A stretch of DNA of 64,000 nt from Streptomyces sp. CA-210063 (GCF_024612015.1 NZ_CP102512.1:7626001-7690000), one strand, 5' to 3'. Shown: positions 18,470 to 28,178, numbered from the stretch's first letter. The notes: generated by a model from the letters alone, not told the origin. Numbers and translations: made by a program.

Positions 18470-19123
18470 ATGGCCGCACCGAACGAAGTCACCTTCCGGT
18501 TAACCCGTTGTCGCCGCAGCGTCCCCAGAGCGCGGGCACTGGTGCATGCCGTGCTTGGCGAATGGCGCGTCGATCAAGACATCTTGGAGGCAGCGGAGTT
18601 GATGCTCTCGGAGCTGGTGACCAACGCACTGCGTGTACGAGTGCCGAGCGACCGACAGGTGGGCGTCCGGATCGCCCGATCGCTGGAGGACGGGCTGCTG
18701 CGGCTGGAGGTGAGCGACGCGGGCTCAGGCAGGCCCGAAGTGCGGGCGCCCGGTGACGAGGAGGCCGGCGGGCGCGGGCTGTTGCTCGTGGAGGCGTTGG
18801 CTCACCGTTGGGGAGTGGACGAGCGCGCGGGCGGGATCGGGAAGACCGTGTGGGCCGAGCTGAAGGCACCTGACATCGTGGCTGAGCCCGTCGGGCGGGA
18901 GGTCGCGGTTGTGATGGTGCGGCATGGGCAGCGGGTGCGCGTGTTGGGTGAATGGCGCACTGTCCGTACGGTGCGCACTGAGCCGTACGCGGCGGGTGGA
19001 CTGGCCGTTGTGCTCGGACTAGACGAGGGCCCGGCGCTTCGGGTACCCGCGGCCGAACCGTTGACCGTACGCGACGACGGCGTGCCCTCCGCGCGGGAGG
19101 GCGGGAAGGGCACGCCGGGGTAA
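18470..19123 (+). CDS. SpoIIE/RsbW-type ATP-binding protein (HATPase_c)
   Basis: A 217-aa protein with a GHKL ATPase fold like anti-sigma kinases of the RsbW family: N box MLSELVTNALRVRV, G1 region LRLEVSDAGSGRPEV and G2 box GGRGLLLVEALAHRWG. A C-terminal extension of about 70 residues has no recognised domain. I chose ATG 18470 because a G-rich site (GGGGG) lies 5 bp upstream; an in-frame ATG at 18431 has no such site. It is divergent from the DUF5753 regulator and commonly accompanies that pair in Streptomyces. The stop abuts the convergent pglX stop with no spacer, so there is no room for a terminator between them. Confidence 0.85.
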   Translation: MAAPNEVTFRLTRCRRSVPRARALVHAVLGEWRVDQDILEAAELMLSELVTNALRVRVPSDRQVGVRIARSLEDGLLRLEVSDAGSGRPEVRAPGDEEAGGRGLLLVEALAHRWGVDERAGGIGKTVWAELKAPDIVAEPVGREVAVVMVRHGQRVRVLGEWRTVRTVRTEPYAAGGLAVVLGLDEGPALRVPAAEPLTVRDDGVPSAREGGKGTPG

Positions 19124-22100
19124 TCAGCCCTTGGTCGGTTTCCCGGGACGCCAGGCACGCAAGTCGTCGTCGGTCAGACCGTGTTCGCCCTGCCTGGTTG
19201 CTCGGTAGCCCGCGAAGAAGGCTGCGGGGGACCCGCCGTACAGGGGGTCGAACTCGTCGTGCCACTGGGTGAGCCAGGGCTGGAGTTCGAGGAGGCCGGC
19301 GAGCAGCGGGGTCATCTGTTCGTCGGACAACTCGTCGTGGTTCGTGAAGTACGTGCTGAGGGCCTGGGCCTGCTCCTGGTGGTTCCAGCCCGCCCAGCCG
19401 AACAGGTCCGGGGTGCCGGAGATCACGCCGGTTGCGTAGGAGATGAACCGCTCCTTCGGCACGTCCAGCTTTCCGCGAGCGCGCCAGTAGGACGGCTTGA
19501 GGAAGTCGGCCGACGTGTACTTCGGCGGTACGGGGATGGAGTCACGGATCTTCCGCTTGGCGGGCTCGTCTGGGGCGGCGTCTTCCCGACGCTGGAGATC
19601 CCAAACGTGCTCCCAGCTGTCGCGCTTCCTCAGGCCGGTGGGCTTGTAGCGCAAGGCGGCGAGGAAGGGGACGTGCTCGTTGGCGAGTAGATCTGTGACG
19701 ACGGTCGCCAACTCCTTGCGGGGCGCGTACAACTCGGCGACGGAGACGAAGTCGTCGTCGAGGGCGAGCGCGGAGGTGAGCTGGGCACGGGTGAGGATGG
19801 TCGGCTGGCCATCCTGGAACCAGAGGTCGCGCTTCTCGACGTGGTCGAGCAGCCAGGAGCGAAGGGCCTTTTCCTGGAGCACGTCCCAACCTTCTGTCGC
19901 CCAACGGCGCTTGTACTCGGGGCGTTCGATCATGCCGATGGCGCGGGACGATTCGATGACGTCGATGCGCTTCTGGACGATGGCCTTGTACCCGTCCGAC
20001 CAGTGGTCGGGGAGCGTGGTGATGCGGGTGGACCCATGCCGCTTGAACCACTCGTCGGAGGCTTCACCCTTCTCGACCCGCCGAGCGAGCACGATTTCGA
20101 AGGCCCGCTCGCCGAGGGCGAGTTCAGGGACTTCGGACTCGGGGGCGCGGAGGTCTTCGGAGTGCAGATTGTAGAGGGAGTAGACCTGCCAGTCCAACTC
20201 TTCTTGCAGCGCAATCATTTGCGCTCGGATGCAATGCCATTTGGCTTTGGCGTCATGGAGTGAGTCGATTGTCGGGGTGGTGGAGTTGGGGTTGAATAGG
20301 CTCGTGGGGGTCAAGTCTGAGAGCTGCTGGGAAAGGGTATCGAGGCGGGTTGAGATAGTGGTCGGGTAGCGTGCGGGAATAGGGAATTGCTGAAGCTTTG
20401 TTCCTGTAAACTCAAAGAACTGTTCCCAGAGTTCCGTCTTGATGCCTGACTGGTGCCCCTCGGTTCCCTTGCTGTGGCTCACCATCTTCAACCAGAGGCC
20501 AGCGGTAGAGCTGTTGAGTAGTCCGAGTAGGCGCAGATACTCTTCCTCGCTTGCCTCGTCCTGCAATTTGATCACTGGTGCGTGGCGATTAAAGACTCTA
20601 CCGCCGCGGCCGAGTGAGAAGTGGTTATGTGTGGCCACGAATGGGAATGTGATCAAGAAATTTGCAGTGAGTCGGCCTTCCTGATGGAAGGCATAATTTG
20701 ACCACGGGAGCCCTCGCTGCTCCTTTGTAGTGGAAAACATTAGTCCGCTGCGTAGGATTTGGCGCCCTGGCCAGAGTACCCGCGTTTCTAGAGTGGCGCG
20801 TTGATCGCTTGTTGCGGCCGACGGGAAGATTGCATCAGCGTCCAGATGGCAACCCCAGTCGCGTACCTGGTCTCCCGTGACGAAGGAGCGCCGCGGGACA
20901 CTACGATCGCGAATCCATGTCGCGAGTGGGCGTGGGAGAACGAAGTATTCGTCGTCTCCAGTGATCGCTGCGAACCCAATGGAATCAGCCGAGTGGGATA
21001 GGGGCGTCGTTGAGGCGGCAACTAGTTGTTCAATCAGCTCGAGGCCGCCATCGGCGAGTACCCACGGTTGTTTACTGAAGTACCGATCGCGCCCCAGGTC
21101 GTCCACTGATACCCACTGGCTGACGGACCCTGGCTGGTCAATATATTTGACAATTGAGTTCCAGACCAATCCGTCCTCGCCCTTCTCGGGCGCTACGGGC
21201 TCACCTTGGACGCTGCGGACCGTGCGAACGGTTGGGGTGCGGCCACTGCCTGATCGCCGTTGACCGATGAGGATTACTGTCGGTGTTCCGTGCCCCGGAA
21301 TATACGCTCCGGAGGTGTCAATTACTTCAGTTAGTTCCACCTTGTGTGCGAAATACTCCTCAATCAGCTTCGTTCCAAATTCGCGCTTCATGAAGGAGTT
21401 CGCGGTGATCTGGCCAACCATGCCGTACCCGCGACCATCAGGTTCCCCCACCTTTGCTAGTTGGAAGAACCGCTCGGCGAAGGGGACGGACAATGCATAC
21501 TTGCCGGAGCAGGACGCGTAAAGTCGCCGATACAACTCGTTCAGCTTCTTGTCCTTAACCGTGATGTAGGGTGGATTCCCTACAACCACGTCATAGCGCC
21601 CCTGCTCCAGAATCGCCGAATGCTCGTGCACATCTTCCGTGGCGTACGCAAATTCCGCCAGCGGATCCCCCGACTCCTCGTCAATCAGGCTCAGTTCAAG
21701 CTGCCGAGCCTTGATCAGCGAGTCGCCCACCGCCAGATGGATCGGCCAGTCGTATCGTCCCGCCTCCGCCAGCGTTCGCACCCCCGACGCCGCCATCGCC
21801 GACACCAGCAACCGGAAGCGCGCAATAGCCACGGCGAACGGATTGATGTCCACCCCATGCACGGAGTTCAGCGCATCCCGTACCCGCTCATGCACATCCC
21901 GCTCAGGCTCCCGCTCCGACCAAAGCCGGACCATCCTCCGGAACGCACCCAGCACGAAGTGCCCCGACCCGCACGTAGGGTCGATCATCTTCAGTTCGCC
22001 GAACCGCCCGCCCAGCTCCCGTACCACCGGATCCATAGTCCGGTCGAGGATGAACTCCTCCACGAACTCCGGAGTCTGGAGAAGCGCATACGTCTTCCGG

Positions 22101-22858
22101 GCCGCCTCTGACAGATCCTGGTACAGGTCACCGAGGAAGCGCGTATCCCACCCCTCCGTACCGCCCTCGCTCAGCGGGTCGGTGAAGTCGTGGACCAGCT
22201 CATCGCTCTCCCGCCGCTCCCGCCAGAACTCCACCAGCGCCCGTGCCCCGTCGTGCGAGACTGGGAGCTGGTACAGCGGGTTGCGCCGCCTGTCGAACAG
22301 CAAGTTGCCGGCCTGCCCGGAGCCCAACTCCGCGAACGCGCGCTCCAGCCACCCTCGGTACGTCGGGTCCTGCTCCTCTTCGACGTACTGCCTGTACCGG
22401 GCCTCCGCCAGATCCCGCCGTTCGACATCCGGGCCCGTGAGGTACGGCTCTGGGATCAGCAGGTTGTCCTCGCAGAACCGTACGAACACCGTGCCCAGTA
22501 CCCACGCTACGGCTACCTGTGTGACGCGACCGGAGACCTGCGGCGTGCCGTACAACCATGAGGTCCACGAGTCATTAGTACGACCGAGCCTGAACGCTTC
22601 CTCGTGTTCGACCCACAGTTTCCCGGTAGCCCGCACCCGCTTAGCGCCGTCCTCCGGCAGTTCGGCCAGCCGTTCCTCCAGCCAGACCTCCCACTTAGGG
22701 CTCCCCTTGGGGTCAGCCTTCTGCAGCTTGCCGTACTCCGTGCGCAGCGGCTTCAGGACGGTCTCGCCGTCCCGTACCTGCTGGCCCAGGTCGACCTCGA
22801 CCGCCTTGACCTGCTTGATCAGGTCCGTCAGCAGTGCCTTGGACTTGCGGTCGATCAT
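19124..22858 (-). CDS. pglX: BREX type 2 adenine-specific DNA methyltransferase PglX
   Basis: Site-specific N6-adenine methyltransferase of BREX (1244 aa), which marks self DNA and supplies target recognition. SAM-binding motif I is DPTCGSGHFVLGAF (residues 293-306) and catalytic motif IV is VVGNPPYITV (near 426-435). The ATG at 22858 follows AGGAGA at 8 bp spacing and was preferred over an ATG 60 bp upstream. Residues about 430-880, the probable target-recognition part, are encoded by DNA (about 20,230-21,620) clearly poorer in GC than the flanks and using CTA, GTA and ATT codons, a sign of exchange of the specificity module. I saw no long G tract like the one that phase-varies pglX in S. 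coelicolor. Confidence 0.95.
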   Translation of the reverse strand: MIDRKSKALLTDLIKQVKAVEVDLGQQVRDGETVLKPLRTEYGKLQKADPKGSPKWEVWLEERLAELPEDGAKRVRATGKLWVEHEEAFRLGRTNDSWTSWLYGTPQVSGRVTQVAVAWVLGTVFVRFCEDNLLIPEPYLTGPDVERRDLAEARYRQYVEEEQDPTYRGWLERAFAELGSGQAGNLLFDRRRNPLYQLPVSHDGARALVEFWRERRESDELVHDFTDPLSEGGTEGWDTRFLGDLYQDLSEAARKTYALLQTPEFVEEFILDRTMDPVVRELGGRFGELKMIDPTCGSGHFVLGAFRRMVRLWSEREPERDVHERVRDALNSVHGVDINPFAVAIARFRLLVSAMAASGVRTLAEAGRYDWPIHLAVGDSLIKARQLELSLIDEESGDPLAEFAYATEDVHEHSAILEQGRYDVVVGNPPYITVKDKKLNELYRRLYASCSGKYALSVPFAERFFQLAKVGEPDGRGYGMVGQITANSFMKREFGTKLIEEYFAHKVELTEVIDTSGAYIPGHGTPTVILIGQRRSGSGRTPTVRTVRSVQGEPVAPEKGEDGLVWNSIVKYIDQPGSVSQWVSVDDLGRDRYFSKQPWVLADGGLELIEQLVAASTTPLSHSADSIGFAAITGDDEYFVLPRPLATWIRDRSVPRRSFVTGDQVRDWGCHLDADAIFPSAATSDQRATLETRVLWPGRQILRSGLMFSTTKEQRGLPWSNYAFHQEGRLTANFLITFPFVATHNHFSLGRGGRVFNRHAPVIKLQDEASEEEYLRLLGLLNSSTAGLWLKMVSHSKGTEGHQSGIKTELWEQFFEFTGTKLQQFPIPARYPTTISTRLDTLSQQLSDLTPTSLFNPNSTTPTIDSLHDAKAKWHCIRAQMIALQEELDWQVYSLYNLHSEDLRAPESEVPELALGERAFEIVLARRVEKGEASDEWFKRHGSTRITTLPDHWSDGYKAIVQKRIDVIESSRAIGMIERPEYKRRWATEGWDVLQEKALRSWLLDHVEKRDLWFQDGQPTILTRAQLTSALALDDDFVSVAELYAPRKELATVVTDLLANEHVPFLAALRYKPTGLRKRDSWEHVWDLQRREDAAPDEPAKRKIRDSIPVPPKYTSADFLKPSYWRARGKLDVPKERFISYATGVISGTPDLFGWAGWNHQEQAQALSTYFTNHDELSDEQMTPLLAGLLELQPWLTQWHDEFDPLYGGSPAAFFAGYRATRQGEHGLTDDDLRAWRPGKPTKG

Positions 22859-22930
22859 TTGGTCACGTCTCCTGTCGTCATCCCCACCCACACGCGAGCG
22901 GCTCCGCATGCGGCACACGCGCGCAGCGCA

Positions 22931-25900
22931 TCATCCCCGTAGGCCGCCGGCCCCAGACCTCTCCGGCTTCGCGCGGTGCGCGTTCTGCACCCAGAACTCA
23001 TTCAGCACGATCCACTCACCCAATCCCGACTGGTATGGCACTGCCACCGTGCCCAACCGTGGAGGCCGGGCAGGGTCGCTCTGCGGACACAGCAGCCACA
23101 GCGCGCGACCACCACCCCGCGACCGCTCCGCCAACCGCTCCAGTACGCCCATCGCGTCGTACCGAGCGAAGACCCCGCTGTCCGTCAGCAGCAACGGAGC
23201 AGCCGACCCGCCCCCGCCACTGTTCCCGGAAGCCGTGCCCCCCGGCACCAGCAGCTCCCCGATCCGAGGCTCAACCAGACCCCACGCTGTCCCCGCGTAC
23301 TCGGCGAATTTCATCGCACCCGGCGAACCGGACTTCGCCACGTCCGCACGCAGGATGGTCTCCCAGGTGGGCTTGGGCCGAGGGTCGACCAACTCGTGCA
23401 GCGCCTGCACGAACAGCTCGGCCACCGACACCACGACAGCCCCGCCGGCGAAGTCCTCTCGCCCAAGCTCGTCGATCGCATCCCGTGCCCACTCTGTCGG
23501 CACTGTCAGCACACGGAAGCCGTCCCGCCGGGCCGAGGCCTTCAACCGGTCCTCGGCCGTGCCCGCCGCCGCGAGATCCGGGTCGTCGGAGTAGCGGTGT
23601 GCGGAGACGGTGCCCGTAGGCTGTCGCCGCGCGTCCGACGACAGATAGGCAGACGCTCCGTCCGGACTGCTCGGCAGATAGCGCAGCGTCCCCGTGCTCT
23701 TGCGCGTCGACAGCACCAGGTCGAAGCCGGCCTCCCGCAGAGCCTTTGTCAGCGGGCCGCCCGTGGGCAGCGCATGGCCACCCCGCTCGTTCAGAAGCTC
23801 CGGGAAGCGGGCCCGTACCCGCTCGTGCACGTCCTCCCCCGTCAGGCCCGGCTGCTCCGCCTCCGCCATCCCCGGGATGAGCGGTACCAGGCCGGCCTGG
23901 GTGAGGCGCAGCGCGCGCACCAGCGGCAGCTTGCGCGGATAGATCTCCAGGCGGGGCGTCGCGGCGGCATGGCGGGAGGCGGCCACGGCGATCTCCACCA
24001 TGCGCCGGTCGTCCCACTGCACTGCCGCACTCGGCGGGGGTACGGCACCCAGCTCGGCCACCACGGTCGCCGCGGTCGGCAGGGTGTCGAGCTCCGACAT
24101 GTCGTCGGCGATACGGCCGAGCCGCTGGGCGTAGTGGAGCAGACCCGGCGCGGACGGCGTGTCCGGCGCGTCGTCCGCGCCCACCTCCAGCGCCAACAAG
24201 CCCGCGCCCATGCTCTCGTCGGCCGCGTCGCGGTTCGGGGCATGCTGGAACTCGGCCTCGTCCGGGACGAGTTGCTCCACCTCCACCACGGCCCGTACGG
24301 CGGCCAAGGCCAGCGCCCGGCGCTGCTCGCGCTCCTGGAGCTGGGTGCCGCGCCGCACGGTCAACGCGTCCGCGATCTCTGCGGCAGACGCGACTCGGCC
24401 CAGGTCGTGCAGCAGGTCCAGGACCTCGGCGCGAAGCGCTCGTACCGCCGGGTGCTTCTTCCAGCGGGTTCGCTGGTTCTTCAGCATCTGGGGGATGCGG
24501 CCCCGCGACAGCCCGAGCGCGTGCGCGACGTCCGTCTGCGTCGGCCAGACCCCGACCTCCGACGGCAGTACACCCTGCTCGTTGGGCAGGCGCAGCAGCA
24601 GCCGTACCATCTCGCACTCGTTGTGGTTCGAGCCGTCCTTGCGCAGCGGCGGTACGAACACCGTGGCGAGCGTGTCGAGGCTGACGCCGCGCAGTGCGCG
24701 CTCCGGCAGAGACTGCGCACCGGCGCCGCCGTTGGCCGCTACCGCGTCGGCTGCCGCGGCCTCGGCGGCCGACAACTCCTCCTTCGCGGCCTTGCGGCCC
24801 TCGGGAGTGAGTGGCGCGGCGGGCCTCTCCGCGAACTTGAGCCGCCACTGCTTGATGCGGCTCAGGACCTCCTTGCGGGTCTTGGCACCGAGGCCGGGGG
24901 CGTTGACGAGCTGGCGCTGGCTGTAGTCGAGCAACTCGCCGACCGTGTTGACGCCGAGGCCGTACACGAAGGACTCCGCGGCCGGGCTCAGGCCGGACGA
25001 CGAGATCAGGGTGTCCCGGTCGACGCGCTCCGCCAGCCGCTCGCGCTGCTGCTCGGCGCTCTCCTCCTCGGCCTCCGGGATGGCGGCGTCGGGGGCGGTC
25101 TGCGCCGCCTCGCCCTGTGCGGATGGCGCCGCGTGCCGTGACGGGCGCCGGGACGAGGGCTTCGCCTCGTCCATGGCGAGGAAGATCTTCTTCCAGGCGT
25201 CGCGCATCGGCTTGAGATCCGGGAAGCGCTGGGAGGCGTTCCGGTGCAGGGCCTTCTGGAAGAACGCGACCAGACCGTCCCGTACCGCCGGGTCGAAGGC
25301 GTCGGCGGCGATCCTCGGGTGCGGCTCCTTCTCCGGGTCGGTCTGGCGCGGCGAGACCTTGCCGTCGCCCCACACCGGGAGCTCGCGGGACGCCATCTCG
25401 TGCAGGGTGACGGCCAGGGCGTATCGCTCGGCGTGGGCGTCGTAGACCGAGCGGTCGGTGAGCGTGCCGATGAAGGGGTCCAGGTAGCCGTCCGTGCCGG
25501 CCGCGGTCTCGTTCACCGGGTAGCCCGCGAGCGAGAAGTCGATCAGCACCAGCTCGCGGGTGCGGTTCGGGCGGATGCGGATCGCGATGTTGTCCGGCTT
25601 GATGTCGCGGTGCCACACGCCCTCGCCCTCGAGGAAGTCCACCGCTCCGAACAGGTAGTCGCCGTACGCCTCGAGCTGGTCCACGGACAGACGGCCGAAC
25701 TCGCGCAGCTGCCGGGCGACCGTCTCCTCCCGGCGTCGACGCTTTGCACCCGTTGCGGACGGCTCGCCGCTCTCCTCGCGCTCGTCGCCGACGTACTCCA
25801 TGACCAGGACCGTGCGCGGGCCGATGCGCTGCGGCTCCGGCTCGACGAGGCGGATCACGCGGGAGTCGGGGCGGAGCCGGCCCAGCATCTCGGCCTCGCG

Positions 25901-27622
25901 GCGCAGCACCTCGCCGCGGCTGTCCGACGTCGCGACCTTCAGCACCGCCAGGGACTTGGAGAAGCGCACATCCGGGCCGGCGGTCAGGTCCCGCACCAGG
26001 AACGCGCGACTCGTCGAGCCCGTACCGAGGCGGCGCCTGACCTCCCAGCGGCCCGCCAGCACATCGCCCGCGACCGCGTCCAGAGGGTCCTTCTCGGGCT
26101 CGGCCGGGCGCGGGGCCTCGGGCGTCGGCGGCTCGGTCAGGTCCGCCTCGACGACCTCCAGCATGTCCAGGAAGTCGTCCACCGACGACAGCCGGGCGGC
26201 GACGTCGTAGGCGGTGGCCGCCTGCACCAGCTCGTCGATGTAGGGGGAGAGGCCGTCCACCACGGAGCTGGGGCGCAGGCCCTCGCCCGCCTCGTAGCGA
26301 GCCACCAGTTCGGCCTGGCTGGCGGCCGGGGGCCTGCCGGTGGCCAGGAGATAGGTGAGTACTCCGAGTCCGTACACGTCCAGGGCGACCGGGTCGGGCC
26401 TGAGCGCGGTCAGCTCCGGGGCCAGATACGGGTCCGCGCCCTCGGCGAGATGCGCGCCCGCGCGCGAGAAGGTCGTGGGGGCGAACCGCTCGCCATTGCC
26501 GGCCACGCCGTGCTCGGAGCTGCGCTGGACGGCGACCTGCCAGTCGGAGATCTGCAGGTGCGGGCTGGACCAGGCGCCGGTCTCGCTCTCGGAGTCGCCC
26601 CGGCGGGTACGGCCGCGCGGGATGACGTGGACCGCGCGGGCCGCCAGCGTGCGGTGGAAGATCCGTCGGCCGTGCGCCGAGCGCACCGTCTCGGCGAGCT
26701 GCCGCACCAGCGCCATCCGGCTGAGGATGTCCAGCTTCTCGCCGTACTGGATCAGGTACTCGTCCAGGCGCAGGGTCCGCGGATCGAAGTCGAAGATCAG
26801 CGCGGGGCCCGCCGAGTGCCCGGACGGGTCGTACTGCTTGAGCTGGACGACACCGGGGTGCCGGAAGTGGCGCAGCACAGCGGCCTCGCGGCGCGCGGCA
26901 CGCTCGACGGATGCCCGCAGCTCGGCGTCGGAGCCGCGCTCGCGCAGATAGACACGGACGCGGGCGGCCTCCGGCAGCTCACTGTGCTGGGCCAGGTAGT
27001 CGGCCCAGGTCGGGCCCGAGTCGAACGCCTTCCGGCTCAGCAGATACGGGCCGACCTTGTACTCGGCGTCGCTGCGCGCGATGCCGATGCGCTCCAGCGC
27101 CGCCTTGATCCGGCGCGACCGCGCGGCGTCGATCCGGCGGTAGTCGTCCTTCGGCGACTCCTTCAGCATCTCGGTGAGCTGGTGGACGGTGAAAACGCCG
27201 TTGCGGTCGTGGGCGGGCAGGCGGTTGCGCAGCGAGGAGTCGGTGAAGCAGACGGCTTCCGAGACCCACACCTTCTCGCCGTGCTGCTTGAGCAGTGTGG
27301 CCAGTTCCTTGGCCTTCTTGTTGGCCAGGTGCAGCGGGTTGCCGTGAGGGATCTGCCGCCCGCTGGGCTGGGTCTGCAGCCAGGTGCCGTTGCGGGACTC
27401 GACGGAGCCGTGCCAGTCCTTCAGCTCGATCAGGTGGACGCCGCCCGGGGCGATCACCAGTAGGTCCACTTCCCGGACGTGGCCGGTGTGCGCGGTGAAC
27501 GTGAAGTTCGACCAGGCCCGCCACGGGTCGTTGTCCGGGAGCTTCTCGCGGATGGCCTCCAGGCCCCGGTGTTCATGCTGGAACTCGGAGTCGGTGACCG
27601 CGGTCCACCGGCCGTCCCGCAT
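22931..27622 (-). CDS. pglW: BREX type 2 Ser/Thr kinase PglW with NERD domain
   Basis: A 1563-aa multidomain protein. A NERD nuclease-related domain (residues 25-130; VREVDLLVIAPGGVHLIELKDWHG) is followed by two kinase folds. The first (about 200-490) is degenerate: HRT instead of HRD (IFHRTLAARAV) and ISDW in place of DFG. The second (about 520-770) is intact, with LGTGSTSRAF, LAVLKV, HRDIKPDN (671-678) and DFS. A helix-hairpin-helix-like stretch (VYGLGVNTVGELLDYS) and a long C-terminal region follow. PglW kinase activity is needed for Pgl immunity in S. coelicolor (known). The ATG at 27620-27622 follows GGGGA; the frame stays open upstream for about 590 bp but that stretch lacks coding character. 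pglX starts 72 bp downstream. Confidence 0.94.
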   Translation of the reverse strand: MRDGRWTAVTDSEFQHEHRGLEAIREKLPDNDPWRAWSNFTFTAHTGHVREVDLLVIAPGGVHLIELKDWHGSVESRNGTWLQTQPSGRQIPHGNPLHLANKKAKELATLLKQHGEKVWVSEAVCFTDSSLRNRLPAHDRNGVFTVHQLTEMLKESPKDDYRRIDAARSRRIKAALERIGIARSDAEYKVGPYLLSRKAFDSGPTWADYLAQHSELPEAARVRVYLRERGSDAELRASVERAARREAAVLRHFRHPGVVQLKQYDPSGHSAGPALIFDFDPRTLRLDEYLIQYGEKLDILSRMALVRQLAETVRSAHGRRIFHRTLAARAVHVIPRGRTRRGDSESETGAWSSPHLQISDWQVAVQRSSEHGVAGNGERFAPTTFSRAGAHLAEGADPYLAPELTALRPDPVALDVYGLGVLTYLLATGRPPAASQAELVARYEAGEGLRPSSVVDGLSPYIDELVQAATAYDVAARLSSVDDFLDMLEVVEADLTEPPTPEAPRPAEPEKDPLDAVAGDVLAGRWEVRRRLGTGSTSRAFLVRDLTAGPDVRFSKSLAVLKVATSDSRGEVLRREAEMLGRLRPDSRVIRLVEPEPQRIGPRTVLVMEYVGDEREESGEPSATGAKRRRREETVARQLREFGRLSVDQLEAYGDYLFGAVDFLEGEGVWHRDIKPDNIAIRIRPNRTRELVLIDFSLAGYPVNETAAGTDGYLDPFIGTLTDRSVYDAHAERYALAVTLHEMASRELPVWGDGKVSPRQTDPEKEPHPRIAADAFDPAVRDGLVAFFQKALHRNASQRFPDLKPMRDAWKKIFLAMDEAKPSSRRPSRHAAPSAQGEAAQTAPDAAIPEAEEESAEQQRERLAERVDRDTLISSSGLSPAAESFVYGLGVNTVGELLDYSQRQLVNAPGLGAKTRKEVLSRIKQWRLKFAERPAAPLTPEGRKAAKEELSAAEAAAADAVAANGGAGAQSLPERALRGVSLDTLATVFVPPLRKDGSNHNECEMVRLLLRLPNEQGVLPSEVGVWPTQTDVAHALGLSRGRIPQMLKNQRTRWKKHPAVRALRAEVLDLLHDLGRVASAAEIADALTVRRGTQLQEREQRRALALAAVRAVVEVEQLVPDEAEFQHAPNRDAADESMGAGLLALEVGADDAPDTPSAPGLLHYAQRLGRIADDMSELDTLPTAATVVAELGAVPPPSAAVQWDDRRMVEIAVAASRHAAATPRLEIYPRKLPLVRALRLTQAGLVPLIPGMAEAEQPGLTGEDVHERVRARFPELLNERGGHALPTGGPLTKALREAGFDLVLSTRKSTGTLRYLPSSPDGASAYLSSDARRQPTGTVSAHRYSDDPDLAAAGTAEDRLKASARRDGFRVLTVPTEWARDAIDELGREDFAGGAVVVSVAELFVQALHELVDPRPKPTWETILRADVAKSGSPGAMKFAEYAGTAWGLVEPRIGELLVPGGTASGNSGGGGSAAPLLLTDSGVFARYDAMGVLERLAERSRGGGRALWLLCPQSDPARPPRLGTVAVPYQSGLGEWIVLNEFWVQNAHRAKPERSGAGGLRG

Positions 27623-27967
27623 GTGCCATCCCCGCTTCGTGTCGTTCCGTACTGATTGCTGCTGCTCAGCGAGCAAAAGCCCCCGGAGAGATCGTAGCGG
27701 TGCGGGAGGACGGGGTGCAGTGGGTCGGGTGAGGGCGCGGGACGGGCGGGTGGAGGTGCCGAGGCCGCAATTAACTGTCCGACGCAATAAAGCTCGGCTG
27801 AGGTGATTAAGGGCGTCCCGCAAACTGACGCCCGAGGCTAACCAAACGGACTGCTGCAAGTCATACAAGCGGACTGCTGCATGGGGTACGGTGGTGAGTA
27901 TGGGAGCGAGAGGCGTCGAACTCTCGTAATTTTGGGCTGTTTTGAGGCGATGTAGGAGGAAGTGGAC
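27623..27967. other. Divergent intergenic region upstream of pglW, with a direct repeat
   Basis: This 345-bp gap separates pglW (minus) from a small membrane-protein gene (plus). I see no gene in it. It contains two copies of CGGACTGCTGCA at 27847-27858 and 27870-27881, 23 bp apart from start to start (about two helical turns), and an AGGAGG ribosome site at its right end. Promoters for pglW and the small gene should be here. Confidence 0.6.
27847..27881. repeat. 12-bp direct repeat, candidate regulator-binding site
   Basis: CGGACTGCTGCA occurs twice (27847-27858, 27870-27881) with an 11-bp spacer, about 87-121 bp upstream of the GTG at 27968. The 23-bp period would put both copies on about the same DNA face. 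The regulator is unknown. Confidence 0.5.
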
Positions 27968-28156
27968 GTGAGCGGGATGCGCCTGATGGTGGCGGCGCTG
28001 GTCGTGGCGGTCGGGTTGATCTGCGCGCTGGTGATCGCGTTCTGGCGGCTGGCGCGTACGAAGAACGTGGACCAGGCCTTGATGACTGGCGGCGGCGTGT
28101 TCGTGGCCGCCTTCACCGTGGCCTTCATGGTCATGACCTATGTGCATCCCGACTGA
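27968..28156 (+). CDS. Small two-helix membrane protein
   Basis: A 62-aa protein with two predicted membrane helices (MRLMVAALVVAVGLICALV and GGGVFVAAFTVAFMVMTYV) joined by a short charged loop (WRLARTKNVDQAL). I do not recognise a family with a known function. The GTG at 27968 sits 8 bp after AGGAGG; an earlier in-frame GTG at 27962 would be only 2 bp from it. A perfect 10-bp hairpin follows the stop by 22 bp, so it is probably monocistronic and insulated from hsdM. Confidence 0.75.
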   Translation: MSGMRLMVAALVVAVGLICALVIAFWRLARTKNVDQALMTGGGVFVAAFTVAFMVMTYVHPD

Positions 28157-28178
28157 GCCGGGCCAGGCATGATGGGCG

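Noticed and set aside
19124..22858. Phase-variable G tract in pglX
   Set aside because: In S. coelicolor pglX phase-varies through a long G tract; I saw no homopolymer of 7 or more in this pglX, so switching of that type is not supported here.
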